64,000 bases of DNA from Bacillus_BA songklensis (GCF_042649685.1 NZ_JBHRZT010000020.1:248001-312000); one strand, 5' to 3'; positions 17,708-25,829 are shown, counted from the stretch's first letter. Notes: generated by a model not told the origin, from the letters alone. Numbers and translations are program-made.

Positions 17708-18869
17708 CAGATCGCACCCCTAAAATAAACAAGAATAAGTTTTTGATCCTTTCAAAGAAAGACACGTCTTCTTCTATATCCAATCCTTTCTTGTAATAAA
17801 GGGGTAAACGACCAATCCCCTCATCGTTTTGATAAATATCCAGACGGCCTACGATATCAGGGATGTTTCGCTCATCTTCCCATAATTTTTTGTTTGGTTT
17901 AATCAATGTGGCCTCTAATTTTACAGAATCCTTTTCATCATCTGTAAGCGGATAAATAAAATCGCGCTTCACGTATACTTTTTTCTTATAATATGAATCA
18001 TCGATGTCGCTGACTTTTCCTTTCTTTACCACTTTCGTCAGCTTAAACTTGTCAAATCCCGTTTCATACATGGAAATATGATCTTGCCAATCATCGGGAT
18101 CATTGAGCGTGACCGCAATTAAATCCATTCCATCTTTTGAAGCGGTAGTGACGAGCGTCCTTTTCGCTCTCTTTGTATAACCGGTTTTCCCCCCCGTGCA
18201 ATATGGATATAAACTTGTCAGCAATTTATTTTTATTTTTCCACACACGGTCCCACTTTTCCTCAGGGTGGGGAGCACGATAAATTTTAGTACCGGATATT
18301 TCTTGGAACGTTTTATTTGCGGTCGCATATTTCATTAAAATAGCCATATCATAGGCTGTTGAATAATGATTTTCATGGTCATCCAGTCCATGGGGATTGG
18401 CAAACCCGGTATCCTTCATTCCAATCTCTGCAGCTTTTTGATTCATAAGGTAGACGAAACCATCCAGGCTTCCGCCCACATACTCTGCAATCGCGACAGC
18501 CGCATCATTACCCGAGCGAAGCATTAATCCATAGACAAGGTCCTTGAGCTTAATTTTTTCATTTGGTACAAGATAAAGGGAAGATCCTTCTGTGCCGACA
18601 GCCCGATTGCTCACCGTTACGGTATCTTCCATCTTGCCTGATTCAATTGCTAGAATTGCTGTCATGATTTTAGTAATACTCGCAATCCGAAGCCGTTTAT
18701 GCGCCTCTTTTTCGTACAATACTCGCCCCGTGTGCTGCTCTATTAAAATGGCACTTTGTGCACTAACACTTTGTGCAAATACGGCTGGAACGAAGAGCTG
18801 AAAGCTAATGAAAACGGCCATCAAAAACAAGCCAGTCTTTTTTAACACTTTTTTGTTAATTCGTTTCAT
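17700..18869 (-). CDS. dacB: Sporulation D-alanyl-D-alanine carboxypeptidase DacB (PBP5*)
   Basis: S11-family penicillin-binding protein of 389 residues that trims D-Ala from spore cortex peptidoglycan and so controls cross-linking. A signal peptide (about 1-32, cleaved near VFAQS) precedes the catalytic domain with SxxK (S64-ITK), the SGN triad in LRSGNDAAVAIAEY and KTG in TGGKTGYTKR. A C-terminal PBP5-type domain and an amphipathic tail (FFERIKNLFLFIL) for membrane attachment follow. It is the first gene of the dacB-spmAB operon. Confidence 0.95.
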   Translation of the reverse strand: MKRINKKVLKKTGLFLMAVFISFQLFVPAVFAQSVSAQSAILIEQHTGRVLYEKEAHKRLRIASITKIMTAILAIESGKMEDTVTVSNRAVGTEGSSLYLVPNEKIKLKDLVYGLMLRSGNDAAVAIAEYVGGSLDGFVYLMNQKAAEIGMKDTGFANPHGLDDHENHYSTAYDMAILMKYATANKTFQEISGTKIYRAPHPEEKWDRVWKNKNKLLTSLYPYCTGGKTGYTKRAKRTLVTTASKDGMDLIAVTLNDPDDWQDHISMYETGFDKFKLTKVVKKGKVSDIDDSYYKKKVYVKRDFIYPLTDDEKDSVKLEATLIKPNKKLWEDERNIPDIVGRLDIYQNDEGIGRLPLYYKKGLDIEEDVSFFERIKNLFLFILGVRSDG

Positions 18870-18902
18870 TCATATCATCCCGTCCCTTTGCTTGTTTGTA
18901 CA

Positions 18903-18930
18903 AGTGTATGCTTGTCTTGAACGGTTATGA
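18903..18930 (-). promoter_or_regulatory. SigE-type promoter of dacB-spmA-spmB
   Basis: On the minus strand TCATAAC (18924-18930) and CATACACT (18903-18910) are separated by 13 bases, matching the mother-cell SigE pattern (KMATATT, CATACANT). It lies about 35 bp before dacB, whose B. subtilis counterpart is SigE-dependent. Confidence 0.7.
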
Positions 18931-19039
18931 ATGAAATCTCTCCATTTGAAAGAAAACCATTTGTTCATCAAGCATATGGCCAATCTAAAGATTCAATACT
19001 CCAAATTTACCTTTCTTAAATTTACAATTTTTTCTTCCA

Positions 19040-19096
19040 AAAGAAAAGAGGATGTTCTAAAAGTCTAAATATCAAACTTTCCAAACATCCCTTTCC
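19040..19096 (-). terminator. Terminator hairpin after the superoxide dismutase gene
   Basis: GGGATGTTTGGAAAGTTT pairs imperfectly with AGACTTTTAGAACATCC and is followed on the minus strand by CTCTTTTC. The arms resemble the hairpins of repeat family 1 and the one at 8866. Confidence 0.6.
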
Positions 19097-19128
19097 ATTT
19101 TTTTCTTCACTTACAGTTATTCGATATG

Positions 19129-20019
19129 TTAATAAGGCCGCCACTTTAATTTTTTTGCTTCATTGAATCTCTGTGAAACTGCAGGCCAATATACAATATT
19201 CCACCAATTGTCTACATATTGCCCGCGGTCATTTTTATACTGCAGATAATAAGCATGTTCCCATACATCCAGTACAAGAAGCGGAATCGTGTCCCATTGG
19301 GTCATTAATTGATGACGTTCCGATTGTAAGATCTCAAGCCTTCGGGACCGGGGAGACCATACTAATAAGGTCCAGCCGACACCTTCTACTTTTTTAGCAG
19401 CCTCTGAGAAATGTTTCTTGAACTGTTCATACGTTCCAAAATCTTGCTGGATTTGTTGAAGTAATGCCCCCGTCGGTTTCCCACCTCCCCTCGGATTCAT
19501 AATTTCCCAAAAAATCGAGTGAAGGTAGTGCCCTGAACCATGGAAAGCGGCTTCCCGCTCCCAGTGCTTAATCAACTCATACTGATTCGCTTCCCTCGCT
19601 TCTTTCATCATTTGTTCCGCTTTATTTAAACCATCTACATAACTTTGATGATGCTTTGTATGATGCAGCCTCATAATTTCTTTATTAATGTAAGGTTCTA
19701 AAGCGTCGTATGCATATGGCAAAGGTGGCAGCCGATGTTTTCCGATAGGCACACTGTCGCGCTCTCGATTTTCTTCTTGAGCACACATTTGAATACGTTC
19801 TGTTACCTCTTTTAAAATCTCGTTCGTTTGCATGAGGCAGTCTTCATTTAAGACATCCATCTCTAATTGCTTCTTAATGTCTTCCTTGATATTGTCTAGA
19901 TCGACGAATAGGGAATTATCTTCTATCTGTTGGCGCTCTAGCAGCCACTCTTTTATTTCCTCCAGCCATTTTTCGATATCATACAAATATTGCCTTACTT
20001 GTTCCGGCATGCTCATCAT
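19129..20019 (-). CDS. sodF: Fe/Mn-type superoxide dismutase with N-terminal extension
   Basis: Iron/manganese superoxide dismutase fold of 296 residues, about 90 longer than the usual 200-residue enzyme because of an N-terminal helical extension (about 1-95, rich in Glu, Lys, Asp and Gln). The catalytic part runs from LPPLPYAYDALEPYI to the end. Probable metal ligands are His in RLHHTKHH, His in GHYLHSIFW, and Asp and His in LDVWEHAYYLQY. The FHGSGHYLH segment departs from the classical FNxGGHxNH, so activity may differ. B. subtilis has a similar extended protein (SodF). A GGGGGC ribosome binding site precedes the ATG. Confidence 0.85.
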   Translation of the reverse strand: MMSMPEQVRQYLYDIEKWLEEIKEWLLERQQIEDNSLFVDLDNIKEDIKKQLEMDVLNEDCLMQTNEILKEVTERIQMCAQEENRERDSVPIGKHRLPPLPYAYDALEPYINKEIMRLHHTKHHQSYVDGLNKAEQMMKEAREANQYELIKHWEREAAFHGSGHYLHSIFWEIMNPRGGGKPTGALLQQIQQDFGTYEQFKKHFSEAAKKVEGVGWTLLVWSPRSRRLEILQSERHQLMTQWDTIPLLVLDVWEHAYYLQYKNDRGQYVDNWWNIVYWPAVSQRFNEAKKLKWRPY

Positions 20020-20137
20020 AAAGCCCCCTTTTGTTCATCGTTAGTATCGTATTCACTCAAACAGATAACGTGACAAAAGCGGAAAACTGCCCACATCTAC
20101 ACCGCTTTGATTATAAAAGAGCACGGCTAAAGAAAAA

Positions 20138-20156
20138 AAGCAGGGTTTCCCCTGCC
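20138..20156 (-). terminator. Terminator of ypuI
   Basis: A short GCAGG/CCTGC-cored stem (AGGCAGGGGAAACCCTGC on the minus strand) with a following T7 run, two bases past the ypuI stop. Confidence 0.7.
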
Positions 20157-20159
20157 TCT

Positions 20160-20648
20160 TTACTGTGACTGCTTCATTTTGGTTACATAATCCGTTTCAT
20201 AGAATTGCAGCTCTTCTCTCATTAACTGGAAATCACTTTCAAGCGAAGATATAAGCCGTTTGACGGACTCTGGCGCCGCCTTGCGATACTTAATGGAATT
20301 TCGTCCCGTATAAGCTGAACGGCTGTCTTCATACCATAAATCATGCTTTGGATTAAAAAACTCTTCAATGCATTGATGATAAACACGATAAAGTGTACGT
20401 TCAGCCGCAGCCTTTCTGAATGGTTCCGTACTTGAAATGACACGGCACGCATCAAAACCTTCTTCACAAAAAACCGCAAGTCTTCTTAAGTTAGACAGTA
20501 AAAGCCCATACTCACTTTCATCTGCTTCCATTTCTTCCTTTAAATTCGAAATGGTGACATGATTCAAATATTGATTTAGTCCCCCTACCGAAGATGCTAA
20601 CTTTTGCTCCACAAGTTCGATTTGTGATTTTACAACCGTATTCGCCAT
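20160..20648 (-). CDS. ypuI: YpuI-like protein of unknown function
   Basis: Protein of 162 residues from a family found next to scpAB in Bacillaceae (DUF3907 type). It looks soluble and mostly helical; no catalytic motif is visible. Of several in-frame ATGs, 20648 fits best: it has GGGGGACGGAG upstream and gives MANTVVKSQIELVE, which aligns with the N-terminus I recall for B. subtilis YpuI. A frame extended to 20756 is not supported. No function can be proposed. Confidence 0.8.
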   Translation of the reverse strand: MANTVVKSQIELVEQKLASSVGGLNQYLNHVTISNLKEEMEADESEYGLLLSNLRRLAVFCEEGFDACRVISSTEPFRKAAAERTLYRVYHQCIEEFFNPKHDLWYEDSRSAYTGRNSIKYRKAAPESVKRLISSLESDFQLMREELQFYETDYVTKMKQSQ

Positions 20649-20790
20649 AGCGCTCCGTCCCCCTGCCATCTTTTGCAATGAATAGAGATTTTTCACAAAA
20701 TGATTGTTTTTTATAATATTACCACATATCCCACAAGGAATATATAATGAATCCACATAACTTTTTAACCTCTATCATCGGGTTTTCTTC

Positions 20791-20949
20791 TTTTCACGCC
20801 TTTTTGTTCTCTCATCTTAAATAAGCTTACAAAGGTTCTCGTATCAGGCTGTGCCAAGAGACCGCAAGGTAGACTGGCACAGCCTGATGCGTAAAGCATT
20901 TAGCACGGGGTTTTTGCCCATGCTAAATGCTTTATATGGATTTACATAT
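20791..20949. repeat. Repeat family 2, copy I, at the 3' end of scpB
   Basis: It starts TTTTCACGCCTTTTTGTTCTC and CATCTTAAATAAGCTTACAAAGG, then has two hairpins: AGGCTGTGCCA with TGGCACAGCCT, and AAAGCATTTAGCA with TGCTAAATGCTTT, joined by ATGCGTAAA. It ends TATATGGATTTACATA at the scpB stop. The first block recurs at 22402 and the second block at 42558. The second hairpin probably terminates scpAB. This stretch also holds the upstream region of ypuI. Confidence 0.7.
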
Positions 20950-21531
20950 TTACTCAAACGCCTCTTGGAATTTTTCAAAAAACAAATCGGCTTCTTGTTC
21001 TAAAGACTCCCGTTCTACTTGATTGGATAACGGCGGCAATTCGTCAATAGATTTCAAACCAAAATAAGACAAAAATTCTTTTGTCGTTCCATATAATATG
21101 GCTCTTCCCGCTCCTTCCGCTCTTCCTACTTCTTTGATTAAGGCCTTTGCCACCAGTGTTTGAAGCGGACGTTCCGTTTTTACGCCTCTGATCTCTTCAA
21201 TTTCTACTCTTGTGATCGGTTGCCGATAAGCTACAATAGCTAACGTTTCGAGCGCAGCTTGTGAAAGGGACTGATTGGTCGGTACTTCGATAAGCCGTTT
21301 GACATACTCCACATTTTCAGTTTTGGTTGCCAACTGATATGTACCAGCTATTTCTATAATCTCAATTCCCCTCTTTGTCTCTTGATAATCTTTTTGCAGT
21401 TCCTGAACAGCCTGGACAGCCTCTTCATTCTTTATATTTAAGACCTCGGATATTTGGGCAAGTGCTAAACCTTCATCGCCTGCCACAAACAAAAGACTCT
21501 CAATGACAGACTTTTTCGTTGTCATGTTCAT
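20950..21531 (-). CDS. scpB: Segregation and condensation protein B
   Basis: Kleisin-associated subunit of 193 residues of the SMC-ScpAB condensin complex, which compacts and separates chromosomes. It has tandem winged-helix domains; the typical stretches SVIESLLFVAGDEGLALAQISEVL, LSQAALETLAIVAYRQPITRVEIEEIRGV and GRAEGAGRAILYGTTKEFL are present. It overlaps scpA by four bases and is translated after it. The acidic C-terminal tail is usual. Confidence 0.96.
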   Translation of the reverse strand: MNMTTKKSVIESLLFVAGDEGLALAQISEVLNIKNEEAVQAVQELQKDYQETKRGIEIIEIAGTYQLATKTENVEYVKRLIEVPTNQSLSQAALETLAIVAYRQPITRVEIEEIRGVKTERPLQTLVAKALIKEVGRAEGAGRAILYGTTKEFLSYFGLKSIDELPPLSNQVERESLEQEADLFFEKFQEAFE

Positions 21532-22283
21532 CCTTTTTCATTCCCTCCATAGTACGAAACATATAGCTCCTTAAAATTATCTTGCTGCTCTACAATGACT
21601 TGATTATGTTTCATGAGCTCCAACACAGCTAAAAAGGTAACGACAACATACTCCCGCTCCGGATTTGGAAATAAATCGTAAAAACGTTTTTTTCCTTCAA
21701 AGGTTTTCAACTCATACAAAATCTCTTCCATTCGCTGCTCAATCGGAATTTCTTGACGAGTGACCGTTGTCTTTAACGGTTTTTGCATCTGCTTTCGTTT
21801 CAACAGCTTTTGAAAAGCACTCAGCATATCGTACAGAGTGACGTCCAATTCATTATTTTCCAACTGCACTTCCGCTGCTAAATGATTAAGATTGCTCGGC
21901 GCCTTCGTATAATACTGCCCTCGTCCTTCCTCCATCCGTTTTAACTCTTGGGCAGCTTCTTTATATTTTCGATATTCAATCAATCTCTGCATTAACTCTT
22001 CACGTGGGTCTTCTTCTTCCAGTTCGGTCATATCATCCAACGTGTCATCTTCGTATTTTGGGAGCAGCATTTTACTTTTGATGGCTAACAGCGTTGCGGC
22101 CATCACTAAATACTCACTCGCTACATCAAGATGAAGTTCGTTCATGGCATGAACGTAACTCATATACTGCTCGGTAATTTTTGCTACCGGAATATCATAA
22201 ATATCAATTTCGAATCTATTAATTAAGTGAAGCAAAAGGTCTAATGGACCTTCAAATGCATCTACTTTCACATTATATTCCAC
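21528..22283 (-). CDS. scpA: Segregation and condensation protein A (kleisin)
   Basis: Kleisin of the SMC-ScpAB complex, bridging the SMC head domains. The N-terminal SMC neck-binding segment (VDAFEGPLDLLLHLINRFEIDIYDIPVAKITEQY, described by its position at residues 6-39) and the C-terminal winged helix (about 195-245) are visible. The start is best placed at GTG 22283: GGTGGG lies six bases upstream, the encoded (M)EYNVKVDAFEG matches B. subtilis MEYQVKIDTFEG, and the length becomes 251 residues, the B. subtilis length. ATGs at 22289 and 22313 lack proper spacing. Confidence 0.95.
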   Translation of the reverse strand: MEYNVKVDAFEGPLDLLLHLINRFEIDIYDIPVAKITEQYMSYVHAMNELHLDVASEYLVMAATLLAIKSKMLLPKYEDDTLDDMTELEEEDPREELMQRLIEYRKYKEAAQELKRMEEGRGQYYTKAPSNLNHLAAEVQLENNELDVTLYDMLSAFQKLLKRKQMQKPLKTTVTRQEIPIEQRMEEILYELKTFEGKKRFYDLFPNPEREYVVVTFLAVLELMKHNQVIVEQQDNFKELYVSYYGGNEKG

Positions 22284-22401
22284 TATCATCCCACCAACAT
22301 TTAACCATTCCAAATTCTATTGCATTTTTCTTCTTAAGTATAGTCCATTATATATATAAATCCAACTTAATAATTTAGCATCAGTTTTTGCCGTTTATGC
22401 T

Positions 22402-22506
22402 ATTCACAGCCTTTCTGTTCTCTCATCTTGAATGAGCTTATAAAGGTAAATAATGGAGCATGGATCATGGTTTATCTACGCTCCACTATTTATGTGGATT
22501 CATATG
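22402..22506. repeat. Repeat family 2, copy II, between scpA and ypuF
   Basis: ATTCACAGCCTTTCTGTTCTC, then CATCTTGAATGAGCTTATAAAGG matches the first block of copy I (20791) at most positions. It is followed by a hairpin (AAATAATGGAGC with GCTCCACTATTT) and ATGTGGATTCATATGG. It lies between two divergent genes, so it is not at a gene 3' end. Confidence 0.6.
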
Positions 22507-22514
22507 GCTAACAT

Positions 22515-22548
22515 AAAAAAGCGTTCAGCCTTTCTGCTGAACACTTTT
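22515..22548. terminator. Terminator-like hairpin between divergent scpA and ypuF
   Basis: AAAAAAGCGTTCAGC pairs with GCTGAACACTTTT and has T-runs on both sides. As no gene ends here, it may mark a lost gene or be a transcript leader structure. A possible ypuF -10 (TACACT) follows at about 22561. Confidence 0.5.
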
Positions 22549-22594
22549 CCTTATTTATGGTACACTCTTAGCATCAACGGAAAGGAGATTTCCC

Positions 22595-23122
22595 ATGAAT
22601 TATCCCATTGCTTATGTTGACTATCTTGTACATTTTCACGGTGACCGTGATTATTTTGAATGTCACGAATTGTTGGAAGAACACTGGAAATCTGAAGAGC
22701 TGGATACGCGCAAACACATATGGGTAGGTCTTATCCAAATAGCTGTCTCTTTATATCATCAGCGGCGCGAGAATTACAACGGAGCATATCGAATGATGAA
22801 CAGCGCCATCCGCATTGTTAGCAACGAAAAAGCAGAAGTACAAAAACTTGGCTTAGATTACGATGCTTTACTTAAGCTTTTGCATAAACGTGCAGAAGAA
22901 ATGAAACAACAGAAGAAATATGAAAGCCTCTATTTACCGATCAACGATCCATCTTTGACAACTGTATGTATAGAAAGAAGCAATGAAAAAGGAATCACCT
23001 GGTGGAGCGAGTCAGATTTGAATAATATCTCGCTTGTTCATCGTCATACACTTCGTGACCGGACCTCTGTAATCGCAGAACGCGAAAAAAATCTACGCTA
23101 TAAGCAAAACAGCAGGCAATAA
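22595..23122 (+). CDS. ypuF: DUF309 protein YpuF
   Basis: Soluble all-helical protein of 175 residues. The DUF309 signature is clear: FHGDRDYFECHELLEEHWK near residues 14-32 and WVGLIQIAVSLYHQRRENYNGAYRMM near 43-68, with conserved His, Glu and Trp residues. The family has no assigned biochemical role. AAAGGAGA precedes the ATG. It diverges from scpA and converges on ribT. Confidence 0.88.
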   Translation: MNYPIAYVDYLVHFHGDRDYFECHELLEEHWKSEELDTRKHIWVGLIQIAVSLYHQRRENYNGAYRMMNSAIRIVSNEKAEVQKLGLDYDALLKLLHKRAEEMKQQKKYESLYLPINDPSLTTVCIERSNEKGITWWSESDLNNISLVHRHTLRDRTSVIAEREKNLRYKQNSRQ

Positions 23123-23148
23123 TTGCTTCAATTTTGTCTGCTATTTTG

Positions 23149-23511
23149 TCATTGTTCATCTTCGAACGCATTACATTTTTCAAAAAACGGAGCTACATAC
23201 GCATTTGGTTTTAAAGTCATGTTCGGATGAAGAGATTGAAGCGCCTTGATCATCTGCTTACCAATTCCTTGTTGTCTGTGTGAAGGATTAACACTAATAT
23301 GCTGAACTTCCAGCTGTGTCTCACTTACAATTGCAATGCCGATAATCCCGATAATGTCATCTTCTTCTTTCCATAAAAAAAGCTTCCATTGATCATTTTG
23401 TTCGTATTCTTTCATCGTTTGCTGCAATGCTTTCAAGTCTTTTTCCGTTGGCATGAACGATAAAAGCCCCATTGCAATTTTTTCGTAATTTTTTTTATAC
23501 CGAATAAGCAT
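23149..23511 (-). CDS. ribT: RibT-like GNAT N-acetyltransferase
   Basis: GNAT-fold protein of about 120 residues matching B. subtilis RibT (MLIRYKKxxEKIAMGLLSFMP). The acetyl-CoA binding loop is visible as HISVNPSHRQQGIGKQM. In B. subtilis ribT is the last gene of the riboflavin operon, but its own reaction is unknown. Here none of ribD, ribE, ribA or ribH is beside it. Start 23511 has GGGAGAAAT upstream and matches the B. subtilis N-terminus; a five-codon longer frame is less likely. Confidence 0.88.
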   Translation of the reverse strand: MLIRYKKNYEKIAMGLLSFMPTEKDLKALQQTMKEYEQNDQWKLFLWKEEDDIIGIIGIAIVSETQLEVQHISVNPSHRQQGIGKQMIKALQSLHPNMTLKPNAYVAPFFEKCNAFEDEQ

Positions 23512-23705
23512 ATATTTCTCCCTCATTATTGAAAACTGTCATTTACTTTCTATTCATGAACCAATACCCGTTACAACCTGCTTTTCCCTTCATGCGTTAT
23601 GCATATTTAAACAAAAGGTAATTTTTTTAACAAAAAAGTCATATTTGTGTTTTATGATACCTAATTTACAAGGTGTAATCAACATACACCAAATGGAACC
23701 ATCCA

Positions 23706-23792
23706 TTAGACAACATATAACCAATAAATGAATCCCCATACAATACCTATTCCGCTCAATATAAACAGTAAAACCCAATTCCTTTTATTCAC
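23706..23792 (-). CDS. Candidate 28-residue membrane peptide
   Basis: A short frame reads (M)NKRNWVLLFILSGIGIVWG, then FIYWLYVV and a stop, starting with GTG and preceded by AGGGGTG seven bases upstream. It is a basic N-terminus followed by one hydrophobic helix, the usual look of small Bacillus membrane peptides. A longer overlapping frame (23590-23778) has no ribosome binding site and unnatural composition. No homologue is known to me. Confidence 0.45.
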   Translation of the reverse strand: MNKRNWVLLFILSGIGIVWGFIYWLYVV

Positions 23793-24014
23793 CAAACGAC
23801 ACCCCTGTTTCTTCAATTGCCCCTAATGAAAATTTTATACCGAAAATGACACAATGACAACCCAATCGTGAAAGCGTTTCATAAAGAAAACCAGCCGATT
23901 GGCGGGCCTGTAAAGACGGTGGCTGAGGCGCAGTTGTCCGTATACTTCAAACTTAAAATAGGCCGCTTCGTCGAACCTGCCGCTGCATTGCCCATTTATA
24001 CTTTCTTAACGTAT
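23793..24014. other. Intergenic stretch without recognisable gene
   Basis: A GC-richer segment (about 23880-23995) has an open forward frame without a ribosome binding site or family features. I see no gene, RNA or binding site I can support here. Confidence 0.4.
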
Positions 24015-24182
24015 AAAAAAGAGGATGATTCAAAAGGTATAAAAAGCCATACCTTTTGAGTCATCCTCCTGAAAGGACCCGTCATGAAAATCCGGCAAAA
24101 TCAGAGGATTCCGTGACGGGTCCTTTCAGTAAAGATCAACTTTTATCATTAATTCGAGACTTATGGGACGGCCTCTTTTCTT
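24015..24182. repeat. Repeat family 1, copy C, at the 3' end of ppiB
   Basis: Full-length copy in the orientation opposite to copy A: AAAAAAGAGGATGATTCAAA, the terminator hairpin, the large hairpin (GAAAGGACCCGTCATG with CGTGACGGGTCCTTTC and an inner AATCC/GGATT stem), an AT-rich spacer and the end GGGACGGCCTCTTTTC touching the ppiB stop. Confidence 0.85.
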
Positions 24183-24617
24183 TTATTCTTCCCAAACTTT
24201 AACTTCTTTCATTACATCGCCGTTTTTCATGTTTAACACAGTGTCCATACCTTCTGTTACTTGACCGAATACAGTATGTACACCATTTAAATGTGGCTGT
24301 GACTCATGCACGATAAAGAATTGGCTTCCCCCTGTATTTTTTCCAGCGTGTGCCATGGACAAAGCACCTGGTACGTGCTTATGCGGGTTTCCTTCTGTTT
24401 CACAATTGATTGTGTAGCCAGGACCGCCTGTTCCAGTTCCGTGAGGGCAGCCTCCTTGGGATACGAAACCAGGAATCACACGATGGAATGTTAATCCATT
24501 GTAGAACCCTTCATTTGCCAACTTTTCAAAGTTCGCTACTGTGCCAGGAGCCTCATTCGGAAATAAATCAATCATGATTTTTTCCCCATTTTGCATTTCA
24601 ATGCTTGCTTTTTTCAT
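24183..24617 (-). CDS. ppiB: Peptidyl-prolyl cis-trans isomerase B (cyclophilin)
   Basis: Cytosolic cyclophilin of 144 residues that speeds cis-trans isomerisation at proline bonds. The active-site segments FHRVIPGFVSQGGCPHGTG and ALSMAHAGKNTGGSQFFI are present, with the catalytic Arg in FHRVI. The start at 24617 has GGAGG seven bases upstream and gives the usual length; an 11-codon longer frame runs through the ribosome binding site. Confidence 0.96.
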   Translation of the reverse strand: MKKASIEMQNGEKIMIDLFPNEAPGTVANFEKLANEGFYNGLTFHRVIPGFVSQGGCPHGTGTGGPGYTINCETEGNPHKHVPGALSMAHAGKNTGGSQFFIVHESQPHLNGVHTVFGQVTEGMDTVLNMKNGDVMKEVKVWEE

Positions 24618-24751
24618 TATGTAACCTCCATTACAAAATTCTTCATTCATTCTACTACAATTTAAGAGACAAATCCAATCTCTTCATCTTCCGATTTTTT
24701 GGCATCATCATTTTTTGAAACCTATTTCGCCTTCTATTCGTCTAATAGAAT

Positions 24752-24835
24752 GAACTAATCCGGCACATAGAGACCGTTTCACTCATCCGTGAAGCAACGG
24801 AGATTCTAACGCCCGTGAGAGCCGGATCTAGTGTC
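24752..24835. repeat. Structured element upstream of ypuA, distantly like repeat family 4
   Basis: The outer arms AATCCGGC and GCCGGATC enclose a hairpin (CCGTTTCAC with GTGAAGCAACGG). The stretch CTAACGCCCGTGAGAGCCGG resembles CGCCCGTAAGAGCCCGG at 9211-9227. It may be a decayed mobile-element end or an RNA leader; no known riboswitch class fits. Confidence 0.4.
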
Positions 24836-24912
24836 AAATAGAGAAACCCTATCATATTTGGCGAAATCATACTATAATATGAATGGTTGCATGTATAAAA
24901 GGAGGTCTTTTT

Positions 24913-25782
24913 TTGAAACGAAAATTACAAGCAATGTTTCTGGCTATAACCATGCTTTTCTCTGTTCCTTCCATCAGCTTTGCAGATGCAGCAGAAGGAG
25001 ATGTCATTGTTACATTGGGAGAAAACTTAACCGGGCAGCAAAAAAATGAAATATTAGCAGAATTAAATGTACCTGAAAACGCACAAACCATCACCGTATC
25101 CAATCAAGAAGAACATGAATATTTGGGAGACTTCATTCCAAAATCACAAATCGGTTCTCGCGCTATTTCGTCAGCAAGCATTACAATCGGAGCCAAAGAT
25201 TCCGGGTTAGATGTTGAAACGAATAACATTACATGGGTTACAGATGAAATGTATACAAATGCCCTGATTACAGCAGGCGTAAAAGATGCAACAATTCGCA
25301 TTACGGCACCCTTCGCTGTATCCGGCACAGCTGCTTTAACCGGTATTATGAAGGCCTATGAAACGACTACAAATAAAGAAATTCCTGAAGATATCAAAAA
25401 AGTGGCGAATGAAGAAATGGTAAAAACAGCGGAGCTGGGTGACTCCATTGGAGCTGAAAATGCTGCGGCACTTATGGCCAAAGTAAAAGACGAGATTGCT
25501 AAAAACGAGCCGAAAACAGAGGCAGATTTACGTGCATTAATTGAACAAGTCGCCAAAGAAATGGGGATTACTTTAACAGATGCAGAATTAGATACATTAG
25601 TAGATTTCTTTAACAAGTTAAAATCAATGGATATTGATTGGAATCAGGTAAAAGAACAATTAAGTGTAACGAAAGAGAAAATTTCCACTTTCTTACAATC
25701 TGAAGAAGGCCAATCATTCTTGCAAAAGCTTCAAGAGTTTTTAAACAGTTTAATAAATGCCATCCGCGCGCTCTTTGCCTAA
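24913..25782 (+). CDS. ypuA: Secreted DUF1002 protein YpuA
   Basis: Exported protein of 289 residues, DUF1002 family, unknown function. A signal peptide (KRKLQAMFLAITMLFSVPSISFADAA) is followed by a mixed domain and helical C-terminal half rich in Lys and Glu. Translation most likely starts at TTG 24913, seven bases after AAAGGAGG; an upstream ATG at 24883 would place ten odd residues ahead of the signal peptide and run through the ribosome binding site. It converges on lysA across a hairpin pair. Confidence 0.88.
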   Translation: MKRKLQAMFLAITMLFSVPSISFADAAEGDVIVTLGENLTGQQKNEILAELNVPENAQTITVSNQEEHEYLGDFIPKSQIGSRAISSASITIGAKDSGLDVETNNITWVTDEMYTNALITAGVKDATIRITAPFAVSGTAALTGIMKAYETTTNKEIPEDIKKVANEEMVKTAELGDSIGAENAAALMAKVKDEIAKNEPKTEADLRALIEQVAKEMGITLTDAELDTLVDFFNKLKSMDIDWNQVKEQLSVTKEKISTFLQSEEGQSFLQKLQEFLNSLINAIRALFA

Positions 25783-25829
25783 TAAACAAAGAGTTTTCTA
25801 ATCTATCTTAAAAATAGAGGTTTTATATG

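Noticed and set aside
23590..23778. 62-codon frame overlapping the candidate small membrane peptide
   Set aside because: No ribosome binding site at its start; rich in Cys, Ile and Met in an unnatural pattern. The shorter GTG frame is better supported.
23868..24059. 63-codon forward frame running into repeat copy C
   Set aside because: Ends inside the terminator hairpin of the repeat, lacks a ribosome binding site and shows no family feature.
24752..24835. Possible tRNA, known riboswitch or group II intron fragment upstream of ypuA
   Set aside because: No cloverleaf with anticodon arm, no match to riboswitch cores I know, and no intron domain V or reverse transcriptase; kept only as a structured repeat-like element.
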